Shown: positions 33,599 to 42,569 of the stretch, piece after piece
How the letters are laid out: each line of letters begins with the position of its first letter
Position numbering within the stretch: the stretch's first letter is position 1
Origin: an uncultured Oscillospiraceae bacterium
Lineage (GTDB): Bacteria; Bacillota; Clostridia; Oscillospirales; Ruminococcaceae
Direction of reading: 5' to 3'
Length of the DNA: 64,000 nucleotides
NCBI GenBank assembly: GCA_934526065.1
Contig: CAKSZX010000004.1
Coordinates: forward strand, 110,854-174,853
Notes under the pieces: model-generated
The model's input: only the letters and a program-made list of their open reading frames with translations
Databases searched by the model: none
What the model was told of the DNA's origin: nothing
Translations under genes and position numbers: made by a program

Positions 33599-34078
33599 AT
33601 GGGTGTTCTTGATAAACTTAAAAATACATTCGGTATAGATGAAGAAGACGAGGATGAGCTCGACTACGAGGACGAAGAGGTGGAGGAAACACCGGCTGAG
33701 AATACTTTTAAAGCCGATTTTTCTCGGAATGTTGCTTCTGCACAGCCTAAGAGAGAAAGAAGTATTTCAACTTCCTCATTGGGTGCTCGGTTGCAGGTTG
33801 TTCTTGTTAAACCGGAAAGATATGAAGAGGCCAGTGACATTGCAGACAGCCTCAATGCAAAAAAGACTGTTGTTTTAAACCTTGAGGCCACAAATAAGGA
33901 AACTGCAAGAAGACTTGTTGATTTTCTTAGCGGTGTTGCCTACGCAAATCAAGGTAATGTGCAAAAAATAGCAAATTCCACATTCCTTATCACACCTTAC
34001 AATGTTGATATTTCGGGTATAGGTCTTATGGACGATATTGAAACAGGCTCGTCCGGCACAGGGGATATTACTTACTAA
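33599..34078 (+). CDS. sepF: Cell division protein SepF
   Basis: SepF binds the FtsZ C-terminus, polymerises into rings, and tethers the Z ring to the membrane. The 159-residue protein begins with the amphipathic membrane anchor MGVLDKLKNTFGI, passes through an acidic linker (about 15-45), and ends in the SepF core (about 68-145) with VVLVKPERYEEA, VVLNLEATNKETARR and DFLSGVAYA. ATG 33599 follows AAAAGGAG at 7 bases; a longer in-frame extension to 33536 would run through yggS and is rejected. The stop abuts the ylmH start. Confidence 0.96.
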   Translation: MGVLDKLKNTFGIDEEDEDELDYEDEEVEETPAENTFKADFSRNVASAQPKRERSISTSSLGARLQVVLVKPERYEEASDIADSLNAKKTVVLNLEATNKETARRLVDFLSGVAYANQGNVQKIANSTFLITPYNVDISGIGLMDDIETGSSGTGDITY

Positions 34079-34849
34079 ATGAGAGGTTTTATTCCGCCGC
34101 AAAATCGGGAAGAAACCGTGTTCTGTAAACAGGTTTACTCCCGGTGTGAAAGACACTATAACAGGGGAACAGTATATTTTTCCTCTTTTTTGAATTTGAG
34201 ACAACAAGAACTTTTCCAAAGTCAATTTAATAAATTTTCCGGAATAAATTTAAAAATGTACGCCGGTTTTCAAGGCTACAGTGAGAGAAAAATTGCCTGC
34301 GTTTACAGTGGTGATTACGAGCCGGAAAGTTGGTATTTTCCCATTGATATACTTGTTTCAAAACTTAAGAAGGATGCGGACTTAAATCACAGGGACTTTT
34401 TAGGTGCTATAATGAACCTAAAAATCAAAAGGGATTATATCGGTGATATAATTGTGGAAGATGGTGTGTGTTATATTGCCTGCCACAGAAATATGTCACA
34501 GCTCATTATCGACGAATTGACACAGGTGGGTAACAGCAGCGTAAAATTTTCAATTTATACGGGTGAGTTAAACTATACCCGCAAGGTTTCGCTGCAAAAA
34601 ACTGTGACGGTAGCATCTTATCGTCTGGATCGGGTTATCGGTGCGGTTTTGAACATAAGCCGCAGTGATTCCGCAGTCATGATAAAAAGCGGATTAGTGT
34701 CTGTAAATCATCTTATGACTAAAAAGCCGGATTTTGAAACGGAAAATGGAGATGTTTTAAGTATAAGACATTACGGAAAATATAAATTGATATGTGATGG
34801 TAATAAAAGCCGTAAGGATAGGTTTTTTATTACATATTTGAAATATTAG
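34079..34849 (+). CDS. ylmH: YlmH family S4-domain RNA-binding protein
   Basis: A 256-residue YlmH-type protein. The N-terminal part (about 1-165) contains HRDFLGAIMNLKIKRDYIGD, diagnostic of the family. The C-terminal S4 domain (about 180-240) contains SYRLDRVIGAVLNISRS and a short strand IKSGLVSVNH. In Bacillus subtilis YlmH has been tied to 50S-bound ribosome-associated quality control. The ATG directly follows the sepF stop codon with no gap, so translation is likely coupled. The order sepF-ylmH-divIVA matches Bacillus except that the small membrane protein gene ylmG is missing. Confidence 0.92.
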   Translation: MRGFIPPQNREETVFCKQVYSRCERHYNRGTVYFSSFLNLRQQELFQSQFNKFSGINLKMYAGFQGYSERKIACVYSGDYEPESWYFPIDILVSKLKKDADLNHRDFLGAIMNLKIKRDYIGDIIVEDGVCYIACHRNMSQLIIDELTQVGNSSVKFSIYTGELNYTRKVSLQKTVTVASYRLDRVIGAVLNISRSDSAVMIKSGLVSVNHLMTKKPDFETENGDVLSIRHYGKYKLICDGNKSRKDRFFITYLKY

Positions 34850-34862
34850 GAGAGAAACAGTT

Positions 34863-35507
34863 ATGTTTACATCAGAAGAAATCCGTCGGGTTAGCTTTGA
34901 AAAATCTGTTCGCGGATATAAGCCGGAGGATGTTGACGACTTTATCGAAAGTGTTGCCAACGACTTTGAAAGTCTTGAAAAAGACAAAAAGGACTTAGAA
35001 GAAAAACTCTATGTTCTTGCAGAAAAGGTAGAGCAGTATAAGGCTGACGAAGAAAGCATTAAAGTTACCCTCATTAACGCACAGCGTTTGGGTGAAAGCA
35101 TTATTTCCGATGCCAAGGACAAGGCCGAAACAATTCTCAGAGAGGCCACAATAAAGAAAAACAATATCATATCTTCTGCATATGCGGAAATTGAAGGCAG
35201 CGAGGACGCTGTGAGAAAGCTGAGAAAAGAAGTAAGCGACTTTAAGCACACAGTTCTCAGTTTGTACAAAGAACACATAGAGTCTTTAAGCAAATTGCCT
35301 GATGATAAATCTGAAGAACAGCCTGCAAAGAGTGATGAAGTAAGTCGGGATACAAAAGAATTCCGGGCTGTAAATGAGAAAATTGACCGGCGGGAATCAC
35401 AAGAGGCATCTGAACGGCCTACATCAGAACTTGAACAGGCGGCCGAGCCGGAAACAGAAGAAGTTTCCGCAAAATTTAAAAATATTTCTTCTCTTTTTGA
35501 AGAATGA
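34863..35507 (+). CDS. divIVA: DivIVA family cell pole/division protein
   Basis: DivIVA senses negative membrane curvature at septa and poles and recruits partner proteins. The 214-residue protein has the membrane-binding N-domain (about 1-60: FTSEEIRRVSFEKSVRGYKP then EDVDDFIESVA), a long coiled coil (about 35-140), and a charged, low-complexity tail rich in Glu, Ser and Pro (about 145-205). The tail ends FKNISSLFEE. It begins at ATG 34863 behind TAGGAGAG. Partners cannot be told from sequence; poles, division site or forespore are possible. Confidence 0.95.
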   Translation: MFTSEEIRRVSFEKSVRGYKPEDVDDFIESVANDFESLEKDKKDLEEKLYVLAEKVEQYKADEESIKVTLINAQRLGESIISDAKDKAETILREATIKKNNIISSAYAEIEGSEDAVRKLRKEVSDFKHTVLSLYKEHIESLSKLPDDKSEEQPAKSDEVSRDTKEFRAVNEKIDRRESQEASERPTSELEQAAEPETEEVSAKFKNISSLFEE

Positions 35508-35521
35508 TTTAGGAGAATTTT

Positions 35522-35986
35522 TTGCTTTACGGAATTATTTTAACAGTAGTGCTTGTGTTTATTGACAGGTTGAGCAAAATTTGGGCGGCTGAATATTTAA
35601 TCGGCAAGGGAACAATTACTGTAATTCCCGGGATTTTAGGTTTGACCTATGCGGAAAATACCGGGGCAGCATTCAGTATGTTAAGCGGAAAAACTATTGT
35701 GCTTATAGGTATAACCTTTTTTGCGCTGTGCTTTTTGGCTTACTTGATATTTATAAAAAAGTATGGTACAAAATTTGAAAAGTTTTTCCTGTTACTTATA
35801 TTTGCCGGCGGAATAGGCAATTTGATAGACAGAGTTTTTGTGGGCTATGTTGTAGACTACTTTAACTTTTTGTTTATGAATTTTGCCATATTTAATGTTG
35901 CCGATGTGTATGTATGTGTGGGCATGGCGCTTTATTTTGCCTACACAGTTTACACCGAGATAATTAAAAAGGATAAAAAATCTTGA
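35522..35986 (+). CDS. lspA: Lipoprotein signal peptidase
   Basis: Cleaves the signal peptide of prolipoproteins after lipidation. The 154-residue protein has four predicted membrane helices. The catalytic aspartates lie in GGIGNLIDRVFVGYVVDYF and IFNVADVYV. The conserved Asp near the N-terminus is in VFIDRLSKIWA. Its start is TTG 35522 behind TAGGAGAA. The stop overlaps the rluD start (TTGA). Confidence 0.96.
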   Translation: MLYGIILTVVLVFIDRLSKIWAAEYLIGKGTITVIPGILGLTYAENTGAAFSMLSGKTIVLIGITFFALCFLAYLIFIKKYGTKFEKFFLLLIFAGGIGNLIDRVFVGYVVDYFNFLFMNFAIFNVADVYVCVGMALYFAYTVYTEIIKKDKKS

Positions 35987-36897
35987 ACAGTATAACAATT
36001 ATTGTAACGAGGGAAAATCGGGGTAAAAGGTTGGACGCATTTATCGCCGGTAGTTCGGATTATACAAGAAATTCCGTTCAACTGCTTATGGATCGGGGCA
36101 ATATTTTTGTGAATGGCAAAATTTGTAGCAAAAGCTACAAGGTAAAAGAAAATGACGAGATAGTCATAAATATTCCTCCCGCCAGAGATATGGGTATCAT
36201 AGCCCAGGATATACCGCTGGATATTTATTATGAGGATGACGATTTACTTGTTGTGAACAAACCAAAAGGTATGGTGGTTCATCCGGCCAACGGCAATGAG
36301 AGAGGAACTCTTGTAAATGCCCTTATGTATCACTGTAAGGGCAGTCTTTCGGGAATTAACGGAGAAATTCGTCCGGGAATTGTACACAGAATAGACAAGG
36401 ATACTTCCGGTTTGCTTGTGGTTGCAAAAAACGACAAGGCTCACGAGGGATTGGCGGCACAGTTCAAAGAACATTCCGTAACCCGTGTTTACAACGCCAT
36501 AGTGTACGGCAATTTAAAAAATGACGAGGGAGATATAGATGCTCCAATAGGCAGACATAAAACTGATAGGAAAAAATTTTGTGTCACCGAAGTTAATTCT
36601 AAAAGTGCATTTACTCACTACAAGGTATTGGAAAGGCTTAAAGGGTTTACACTTATTGAATGTCGCCTAAAAACCGGCAGAACTCATCAAATAAGGGTGC
36701 ATATGCAGAGCATAGGTCATCCGCTGGCAGGAGATCCCGTGTACGGGCCTAAAAATATTATAAGTGAGCTTGACGGTCAGGCTCTTCATCGGGGTGTTAT
36801 AGGTTTTGTTCATCCTATAAAAAAAGAGTACATGGAATTTTCCGCACCTTGGTGCAGTCAATTTCAAAAATTTTATGACAAAGTGAAAATTAAATAA
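35983..36897 (+). CDS. rluD: RluD-type 23S rRNA pseudouridine synthase
   Basis: A 304-residue pseudouridine synthase with an N-terminal S4 domain (about 12-70) and a catalytic domain. The Asp nucleophile is in the standard motif HRIDKDTSGLLVVAK, preceded by NKPKGMVVHPANGN and followed by LKTGRTHQIRVHMQSIGHPL and GDPVYG. It shares these with RluD-like enzymes that modify helix 69 of 23S rRNA; the exact target is inferred. TTG 35983 overlaps the lspA stop. The lspA-rluD pair is a standard arrangement. Confidence 0.93.
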   Translation: MNSITIIVTRENRGKRLDAFIAGSSDYTRNSVQLLMDRGNIFVNGKICSKSYKVKENDEIVINIPPARDMGIIAQDIPLDIYYEDDDLLVVNKPKGMVVHPANGNERGTLVNALMYHCKGSLSGINGEIRPGIVHRIDKDTSGLLVVAKNDKAHEGLAAQFKEHSVTRVYNAIVYGNLKNDEGDIDAPIGRHKTDRKKFCVTEVNSKSAFTHYKVLERLKGFTLIECRLKTGRTHQIRVHMQSIGHPLAGDPVYGPKNIISELDGQALHRGVIGFVHPIKKEYMEFSAPWCSQFQKFYDKVKIK

Positions 36898-36916
36898 TTT
36901 TTTGGTAAAATATCTA

Positions 36917-37732
36917 ATGAAAAAAAGTTTAAAAGACATATTGGTAATCACCGATTTGGACAATACTTTACTTACCGCAAAGGAGGGCATACCCGCCTAT
37001 AACATCGAAATGATTGAAAAATTTCAAAGTCTCGGCGGTAGGTTTACAACAGCAACCGGCAGGAATGTGGAAGCGGTAAGCAGACTTTTGGGTAAAGTTA
37101 AATTTAATGCTCCTGCGATTACTTATAACGGTGGGGTTATATATGACTTTGCAAGCGGAAGAATACTCTATCGTAAAGTGTTGCCGGAATCTGTAAAAGA
37201 TGTTTTAAGGGACATTTTAGAAAAATTCCCCAATGTAGGCTGTGAAGTTATGTGCGATAATTTCAGAGCTTATCTTATTAGGGAAAACGAATATACGACA
37301 GAGCATTTTATCGAGGAAAAGATAGGATATATCGACACCGAGATAGAAAATATAACCAACAACTGGATAAAAGTTCTTTTCGCCGGCAATCACGGCTTGT
37401 TGCTTAAAATGCAAAAGTACTGTGAAAGCCTAAATTGTGACGATTTGGATTTTATGATGACAAATACTATGTATTTTGAAATTATGCCCAAGGGAATATC
37501 AAAGGGCAAAGCTCTTGATAACCTCTGCCGGCTTATGGATTTGTCGAAAGAAAATACAATCGTTATAGGGGATTACTATAACGATTTGGAAATACTTAAA
37601 AATGCCGGATTAAGCGTTTGTGTTGACAACGCTCCGGATGATGTTAAAAAAATTTGCCGACTTGTTGTTCCGTCATGTACAGATGGTGGAGTGGGATATT
37701 TGTTGGCTCAAATTATAGATTCATACAATTAA
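36917..37732 (+). CDS. Cof-type HAD hydrolase
   Basis: A cytoplasmic phosphatase of the haloacid dehalogenase superfamily, Cof/YbiV branch, 271 residues from ATG 36917. Motif I is ITDLDNTLLT (nucleophile and general-acid Asp), motif II is TTATGRN, the conserved Lys is in KGISKGKALDNL, and motif IV is VIGDYYNDLEILKNAG. The cap domain sits between motif II and the Lys. Family members act on sugar phosphates or flavin and pyridoxal phosphates; the substrate is not predictable. TTG 36902 would add five residues; neither start has a clear ribosome binding site. Confidence 0.85.
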   Translation: MKKSLKDILVITDLDNTLLTAKEGIPAYNIEMIEKFQSLGGRFTTATGRNVEAVSRLLGKVKFNAPAITYNGGVIYDFASGRILYRKVLPESVKDVLRDILEKFPNVGCEVMCDNFRAYLIRENEYTTEHFIEEKIGYIDTEIENITNNWIKVLFAGNHGLLLKMQKYCESLNCDDLDFMMTNTMYFEIMPKGISKGKALDNLCRLMDLSKENTIVIGDYYNDLEILKNAGLSVCVDNAPDDVKKICRLVVPSCTDGGVGYLLAQIIDSYN

Positions 37733-37744
37733 GGAGGATTATTT

Positions 37745-38590
37745 ATGGACTCACAGACAAAACTTATGCTTGAAAAGAAAGCGGTTGAGATTCGTAAAGA
37801 CATTGTAACCGCTGTTCACAGTGCCAAAAGCGGACATCCGGGCGGTTCTCTTTCCATTGCGGACACAATTACATATCTTTATTTTTATAAGATGAATGTA
37901 AACCCCAATGCCCCAGGCAACCCGGACAGAGACAGACTTGTTCTCTCAAAAGGTCACACGGCGCCGGCTCTTTATTCTGCATTGGCTGAGAAAGGCTATT
38001 TTGCAAAGGAAGAACTTTTAAAACTTAGAAAAACAAATGCTCTTTTGCAGGGACACCCGGATATGAAACATATTCCAGGTGTTGATATGACAACAGGCTC
38101 TCTCGGTCAGGGTATTTCTGCTGCCGTTGGCATGGCTCTTTCCGGAAAAATTTCAAATAAAAATTACACAGTTTATACAATTTTGGGCGACGGTGAAATT
38201 CAAGAAGGTCAGGTTTGGGAAGCTGCTATGTTTGCCGCACACTATAAACTTGACAACCTTGTTGCAATAGTTGATAACAATAACTTACAGATTGACGGCA
38301 AGGTAAGTGACGTTATGTCGGTTTATCCCATTGACGAAAAATTTGCAGCATTCGGTTGGAATGTTGCAAAGTGTAATGCTCACGATTTTGACAGTATAGA
38401 CCGGGCATTTGAAAACACAAAAGAGAAGAACGGTAAGCCTTGGGTTATTATACAGACATCCGTAAAAGGCAAGGGCGTTTCATTTATGGAAAATCAGGCC
38501 TCATGGCACGGCAGTGCGCCAAATGACGAACAGTATGCTATTGCTATGGAGGATTTGGATAAAATCTCAAAAGAATTGGAGGGCAAGTAA
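37745..38590 (+). CDS. Transketolase, N-terminal subunit
   Basis: First half of a split transketolase, which moves two-carbon units between sugar phosphates in the pentose phosphate pathway. The 281-residue chain holds the thiamine diphosphate fold: SGHPGGSLSIAD near residue 30 with the catalytic His, KGHTAPALYSAL, MTTGSLGQGISAAVGMAL, and the binding motif GDGEIQEGQVWEA ending at VDNNNLQ. ATG 37745 follows AAGGAGG. The partner half starts 2 bases after this stop. Splitting into two genes is common in Clostridia and archaea, so the two chains should form a heterodimer core. Confidence 0.95.
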   Translation: MDSQTKLMLEKKAVEIRKDIVTAVHSAKSGHPGGSLSIADTITYLYFYKMNVNPNAPGNPDRDRLVLSKGHTAPALYSALAEKGYFAKEELLKLRKTNALLQGHPDMKHIPGVDMTTGSLGQGISAAVGMALSGKISNKNYTVYTILGDGEIQEGQVWEAAMFAAHYKLDNLVAIVDNNNLQIDGKVSDVMSVYPIDEKFAAFGWNVAKCNAHDFDSIDRAFENTKEKNGKPWVIIQTSVKGKGVSFMENQASWHGSAPNDEQYAIAMEDLDKISKELEGK

Positions 38591-38592
38591 TT

Positions 38593-39528
38593 ATGTCAGA
38601 AGTTAAAATTGCAACCAGAGAAAGCTATGGTAAAGCTTTGACAGAGCTGGGCAAAGTAAATCCGGATGTTATTGTTTTTGACGCCGACCTTGCAGGCGCT
38701 ACAAAGACAGGTATTTTTAAAAAAGAATTTCCGGACAGACATTTTGACTGCGGTATAGCTGAAGCTAATATGGTAGGCGTTGCCGCCGGTATGTCAACAA
38801 CAGGCAAAATACCTTTTGTCTCATCTTTTGCAATGTTTTTGGCCGGCCGTGCTTATGAACAGATCAGAAACTCCGTTGGCTACCCACACTTGAATGTTAA
38901 GCTTGGTGCAACTCACGCCGGTATTTCTGTGGGAGAAGACGGCGCAACTCACCAGTGCAACGAGGATATTGCCCTTATGCGTGCAATTCCGGGTATGACG
39001 GTTATTGTTCCTTGTGACGATATTGAAGCAAGACAGGCTGTTTTTGCCGCTGCCGAAATTAAAGGCCCTGTATATCTCAGATTTGGTAGACTTGCTGTGC
39101 CGGTTATCAATGATGAAAGCTATAAATTCGAAGTCGGCAAGGCTGTTGAGCTTAAAAAAGGTGATGACGTTACAATTATTGCCACAGGTCTTATGGTGTC
39201 AAGAGCTCTTGATGCGGCAAAAATGCTTGAAGAAAACAAGGGTATTCATGCAAGAGTTATCAATATGCATACAATTAAGCCTATTGATAAAGATGCCATT
39301 ATCGCAGCATCAAAGGAAACAAAATTTATTGTTACTGCCGAAGAACATAGCGTAATCGGCGGCCTTTACAGTGCAGTTACCGAGGTTACCTCCTCACAGG
39401 CACCTTGTAAGGTTATTCCGGTTGCGGTAATGGACACATTCGGCAAGTCGGGTCCGGCAACGGAATTGCTTGAAGAATACGGTCTTACGGCGGAAAATAT
39501 CTACAATAAAGTTTTGGAAAATTATTGA
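38593..39528 (+). CDS. Transketolase, C-terminal subunit
   Basis: Second half of the split transketolase (311 residues): the pyrimidine-binding domain and the C-terminal domain. Visible marks are FDADLAGATKTG, FDCGIAEANMVGVAAGMS (with the Glu that activates the thiamine ring), KLGATHAGISVGEDGATHQ and VYLRFGR, then a C-terminal fold with TAEEHSVIGGLYSAV. It follows the N-terminal subunit with GGAGGGC at the gene end as its ribosome binding site and closes the operon. Confidence 0.95.
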   Translation: MSEVKIATRESYGKALTELGKVNPDVIVFDADLAGATKTGIFKKEFPDRHFDCGIAEANMVGVAAGMSTTGKIPFVSSFAMFLAGRAYEQIRNSVGYPHLNVKLGATHAGISVGEDGATHQCNEDIALMRAIPGMTVIVPCDDIEARQAVFAAAEIKGPVYLRFGRLAVPVINDESYKFEVGKAVELKKGDDVTIIATGLMVSRALDAAKMLEENKGIHARVINMHTIKPIDKDAIIAASKETKFIVTAEEHSVIGGLYSAVTEVTSSQAPCKVIPVAVMDTFGKSGPATELLEEYGLTAENIYNKVLENY

Positions 39529-39547
39529 TTTTTACAAAATACATTTG

Positions 39548-39578
39548 ACAGTCGAGAGTAATTCTCGGCTGTTTTTTT
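39548..39578 (+). terminator. Rho-independent terminator after transketolase
   Basis: Ten-pair stem (39548-39557 with 39563-39572, one G-T pair), five-base loop, then T x7. It separates the metabolic genes from the spoIIIA operon. Confidence 0.9.
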
Positions 39579-39608
39579 GTTCTAATAATGCCAAAGTCTT
39601 CATATATA
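39579..39608 (+). promoter_or_regulatory. Possible sigma-E-type promoter of the spoIIIA operon
   Basis: CATATATA (39601-39608) resembles the sigma-E -10 CATACAnT, with A/T-rich TTCTAATAAT about 15 bases upstream as a weak -35. The Bacillus spoIIIA operon is sigma-E-controlled; this match is weak and rests on position. Confidence 0.3.
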
Positions 39609-39624
39609 TTACAAAGGTGAAAAG

Positions 39625-40458
39625 ATGGACAAGAATATAAAATTTATTTTGGAAAAACTTCCCGATGAAATAAGGGAAATATATGACATATGTTTGAAAA
39701 GCGGTAATAATCTCACCGAAATTCACATACGAGCCAATCAGAATATATATGTGCAAATAAACGGTAAAAACAAAGAGATAGCCGGTACTTTTATAAACTG
39801 TGAAAAAATCAAAGAAATATTTTTATATATTTGCGGACATACGGTTTCCGCTTTTGAGGATGAAATCAAAAATGGGTACATAACCCTTGACGGCGGAATA
39901 AGAATAGGTGTGGGCGGTATATTTTTCTCAGATGAAAATAAAGAATATAGGTTGAATTCCGTATCATCTATGAATATAAGGATACCTACGAATAAATATT
40001 TTACCGTACCAACAGATGTACTTGGTTTTTCAAAGGGTCTTTTGATAATAGGTAAACCTCACAGTGGTAAAACAACAATGTTAAAAAGCATTTGCCGACT
40101 GATGAAAGCGCAAAATATAGCTGTGTGCGACGAAAGAAACGAACTTTTTGACTTGAATTTGAATTGCGATTTTATCACAGGTATGAGCAAAGGCAAGGCG
40201 ATATTAAACGCCACAAGAAGTTTAAATCCGGATATTATTGTATGCGATGAAATCGGTGGTGAAGAAGAAGGCAGAGAAATTCTTGCCGGTGTAAACACAG
40301 GAGTTAGATTTATATGCACTGCACACTGTGCCGGTTTTGATGATATGAGCAAAAAGGCAAATATACAAATTTTATTGAAAAATGGAGTTTTTGATAAAAT
40401 CGTATTGGTTGAGCAAAATAACGGAATTTTTAAAATCGAGGGGGTAAAAGATGTTTAA
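39625..40458 (+). CDS. spoIIIAA: Stage III sporulation protein AA (ATPase)
   Basis: The mother-cell ATPase thought to power the SpoIIIA-SpoIIQ channel into the forespore, related to type II/IV secretion ATPases. Walker A is GKPHSGKTTMLKS (about 143-150) and Walker B DIIVCDEIGGEEEG (about 203-216); the upstream RIPTNKYFTVPTDVLGFSKG matches the family. At 277 residues it is shorter than the usual 300-330, mostly in the N-terminal part and loops. The gene begins the eight-gene operon; ATG 39625 follows AAAGGTGA and its end overlaps spoIIIAB by 8 bases. Confidence 0.93.
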   Translation: MDKNIKFILEKLPDEIREIYDICLKSGNNLTEIHIRANQNIYVQINGKNKEIAGTFINCEKIKEIFLYICGHTVSAFEDEIKNGYITLDGGIRIGVGGIFFSDENKEYRLNSVSSMNIRIPTNKYFTVPTDVLGFSKGLLIIGKPHSGKTTMLKSICRLMKAQNIAVCDERNELFDLNLNCDFITGMSKGKAILNATRSLNPDIIVCDEIGGEEEGREILAGVNTGVRFICTAHCAGFDDMSKKANIQILLKNGVFDKIVLVEQNNGIFKIEGVKDV

Positions 40459-40921
40459 GATAATAGGATGCAGCCGGGTTTTATGTTCATCGATAATGTT
40501 TTTCTCCTACGAAACATTGACTGATTTAATCACATTACAATTTATAAATCAAAGCATATATATTTTAAGCAATTTAAAATACTGCGTTATGCTTGGCAAA
40601 ACATATGATCGTTTTTTCAATGAGTTGGATAAAAATAAAGTTTATTTTTATAAAAATTTTGCATTAAATGAAACTGAAAAATCATTTTTGAAAATTAAAG
40701 GGAATTTCCTCATAAATAAAAATGTTATCGAACAAATATTAGATATTTTTAAAAGTTTGGGAATGAGAGAGAAAAAGAGGGAGATAGAGTATATTTCAGC
40801 CTGTATAGATAAGCTGGAAAATTTGCGGCGGGAATATGCCCGAAAATATGACTGCGAAAAACAAATTAGTTTACTTACCGGAATTTCAGCCGGCGTGGTT
40901 TTAATTATTATGCTTTATTAG
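40451..40921 (+). CDS. spoIIIAB: Stage III sporulation protein AB
   Basis: A 156-residue protein with a hydrophobic N-terminus, a helical middle (about 40-130) and a C-terminal membrane helix (about 135-154, GISAGVVLIIMLY). This layout matches SpoIIIAB, which resembles the type II secretion protein GspF and is expected to sit in the mother-cell-side membrane as part of the channel platform. Sequence identity to known SpoIIIAB looks low; the call rests strongly on position between AA and AC, overlap with AA, and the helix pattern. Confidence 0.85.
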   Translation: MFKIIGCSRVLCSSIMFFSYETLTDLITLQFINQSIYILSNLKYCVMLGKTYDRFFNELDKNKVYFYKNFALNETEKSFLKIKGNFLINKNVIEQILDIFKSLGMREKKREIEYISACIDKLENLRREYARKYDCEKQISLLTGISAGVVLIIMLY

Positions 40922-40930
40922 GAGTAAAAA

Positions 40931-41125
40931 ATGGATGTGGATTTAATTTTTAAAATTGCCGCCATAGGTATAATAGTATCGGTGCTCAATCAGGTTCTTG
41001 TTCGTTCCGGCAGGGAAGATCAGGCGATGCTCACAACGCTTACAGGGTTGATAGTTGTATTATCAATGGTTATAACCCAAATAAAAGAACTGTTTGTGAC
41101 TATTAAGTATTTGTTTGAGTTGTGA
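40931..41125 (+). CDS. spoIIIAC: Stage III sporulation protein AC
   Basis: A 64-residue membrane protein with two helices (about 3-22 and 34-55) and the family opening DVDLIFKIAAIGIIVSVLNQVL, followed by GREDQAMLTTLTGL. SpoIIIAC is a small multi-copy membrane part of the SpoIIIA complex. Its length is normal. ATG 40931 follows AGGAG at the end of spoIIIAB, and its stop overlaps the possible GTG start of spoIIIAD. Confidence 0.93.
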   Translation: MDVDLIFKIAAIGIIVSVLNQVLVRSGREDQAMLTTLTGLIVVLSMVITQIKELFVTIKYLFEL

Positions 41126-41127
41126 TT

Positions 41128-41508
41128 ATGGAAATATTAAAAATTGCCGGAATTATTATTGTTACGGTTATATTGATTTCATCAATACCTTTTTATGATA
41201 AAAATATCAGAAATATTATTATGATATTTAGCTGTATAGCTATTTCACTTTACATCATAAATTCATTTCGAAACGATTTTATTCAAGTGAAAAGCTTTAT
41301 AGAAACAATCGGATTTGGTGATTATTCGATTTTATATAAAGCCATGGGTATAGCTCTTGTTACAGAAATCGTCCGGGATATTGCGGCAGACAGCGGAAAC
41401 AAGTCTCTTTCAAATCAGATGATATTTGCGGGCAAGGCGGCTATACTTTTAATTGCTTTGCCTGTCTATATACAAGTACTTGAAATTCTCACGGAGATTT
41501 TAAAATAA
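41128..41508 (+). CDS. spoIIIAD: Stage III sporulation protein AD
   Basis: A 126-residue membrane protein homologous to SpoIIIAC but longer, with about four helices. It opens MEILKIAGIIIVTVIL, as the family does, and includes FGDYSILYKAMGIALVTEIV and DIAADSGNKSLSNQMIFAGK. GTG 41122 would overlap the spoIIIAC stop and add two residues; ATG 41128 matches the family start. No strong ribosome binding site is visible, which suggests translation is coupled to spoIIIAC. Confidence 0.92.
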   Translation: MEILKIAGIIIVTVILISSIPFYDKNIRNIIMIFSCIAISLYIINSFRNDFIQVKSFIETIGFGDYSILYKAMGIALVTEIVRDIAADSGNKSLSNQMIFAGKAAILLIALPVYIQVLEILTEILK

Positions 41509-41509
41509 A

Positions 41510-42568
41510 ATGAAAAGAACAATAAAAATTTTAATGCTGTCATTTTTGATTTTTTCTTTACCGTCTACAGTTTATGCACGGACGAACTATGCCGATGAAA
41601 TTTATAGTATGGCAGAAGATTATTCCATAACAAAAGAAGATGTATCTAATTTTACCCTTACAACAGTAATTGATTATATCAAGGAAAATCGGAGAGATAA
41701 ATTTCAAAGGCCTATAAAGATTTGTATAAATCTATGTGGAATTATAATTATATCTGCTGTCTGTTCGGCTGTAAAAATCAACGGCTTAAATGAAAATATA
41801 ATATCTTGTATTTGTACTCTGTTTGTGTTTTTACGGCTGATAGAGCCCATAAACACCATTGTCACAAGTTCTTGTGAAAGTCTCATTGAAGTTAAAAATT
41901 ATATGACGGCCTTTCTCCCAATCTATGCGGGAGTTACGGCGGCAAGCGGGTATGCCGGCACATCAGCCGTTGCAACGGGGTTCTTTTTGCAAGGACTTGT
42001 GTTTTTTGCCAACGCATGTGTTGACTATATTATACCGTCGCTTAAATTATTTTTTGTTATGATTGTCGCCAACGGATTGTCCTACTATATAAAATTGAAT
42101 ACAGTGTGCGAATTCTATTTAAAAGCCATAAAAACAGCCTTAAAACTTATTGTTTCGATAATTTGTGTGGGGCTTTCTTTGCAAACCGCAGTCAGTTCCG
42201 GGGCGGATGCCCTTGCGATAAAAGCGGGCAAAGCCATAGCAGGCACGGCTATACCTGTTATCGGCAGTGCATTACAGGATGCGGTAAGCAGCGTTTACGG
42301 CGCCATGAATTCTATAAAGAGTTTTGCAGGCGCTGTGGGGATAATATCCGTTATATATATTTTTTTGCCGTCTATTATAAGCCTTTCCGCATATTGGCTG
42401 TGTACATATTTTGCATATGCAATAAGCGGAATGTTCGGCGGCGGGCCGTCTGTGTGTATAAAAGGTTTTGTGGATGTGATTGAATTGATGCTTTCGGTTA
42501 TCATATTATTTTTGATTATGTTTATTTTTTCCGTGACAATTATGATAACTCTTACAAATGGGGTTTAG
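41510..42568 (+). CDS. spoIIIAE: Stage III sporulation protein AE
   Basis: The largest membrane subunit of the SpoIIIA complex (352 residues). An N-terminal signal peptide (about 1-23, cut likely after VYA-R) precedes an extracellular segment and about six to eight membrane helices. Family marks include FVFLRLIEPINTIVTSSCES and the segment AIAGTAIPVIGSALQDAVSS. It starts 2 bases after spoIIIAD and its last bases overlap the spoIIIAF region. Confidence 0.93.
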   Translation: MKRTIKILMLSFLIFSLPSTVYARTNYADEIYSMAEDYSITKEDVSNFTLTTVIDYIKENRRDKFQRPIKICINLCGIIIISAVCSAVKINGLNENIISCICTLFVFLRLIEPINTIVTSSCESLIEVKNYMTAFLPIYAGVTAASGYAGTSAVATGFFLQGLVFFANACVDYIIPSLKLFFVMIVANGLSYYIKLNTVCEFYLKAIKTALKLIVSIICVGLSLQTAVSSGADALAIKAGKAIAGTAIPVIGSALQDAVSSVYGAMNSIKSFAGAVGIISVIYIFLPSIISLSAYWLCTYFAYAISGMFGGGPSVCIKGFVDVIELMLSVIILFLIMFIFSVTIMITLTNGV

Positions 42569-42569
42569 T

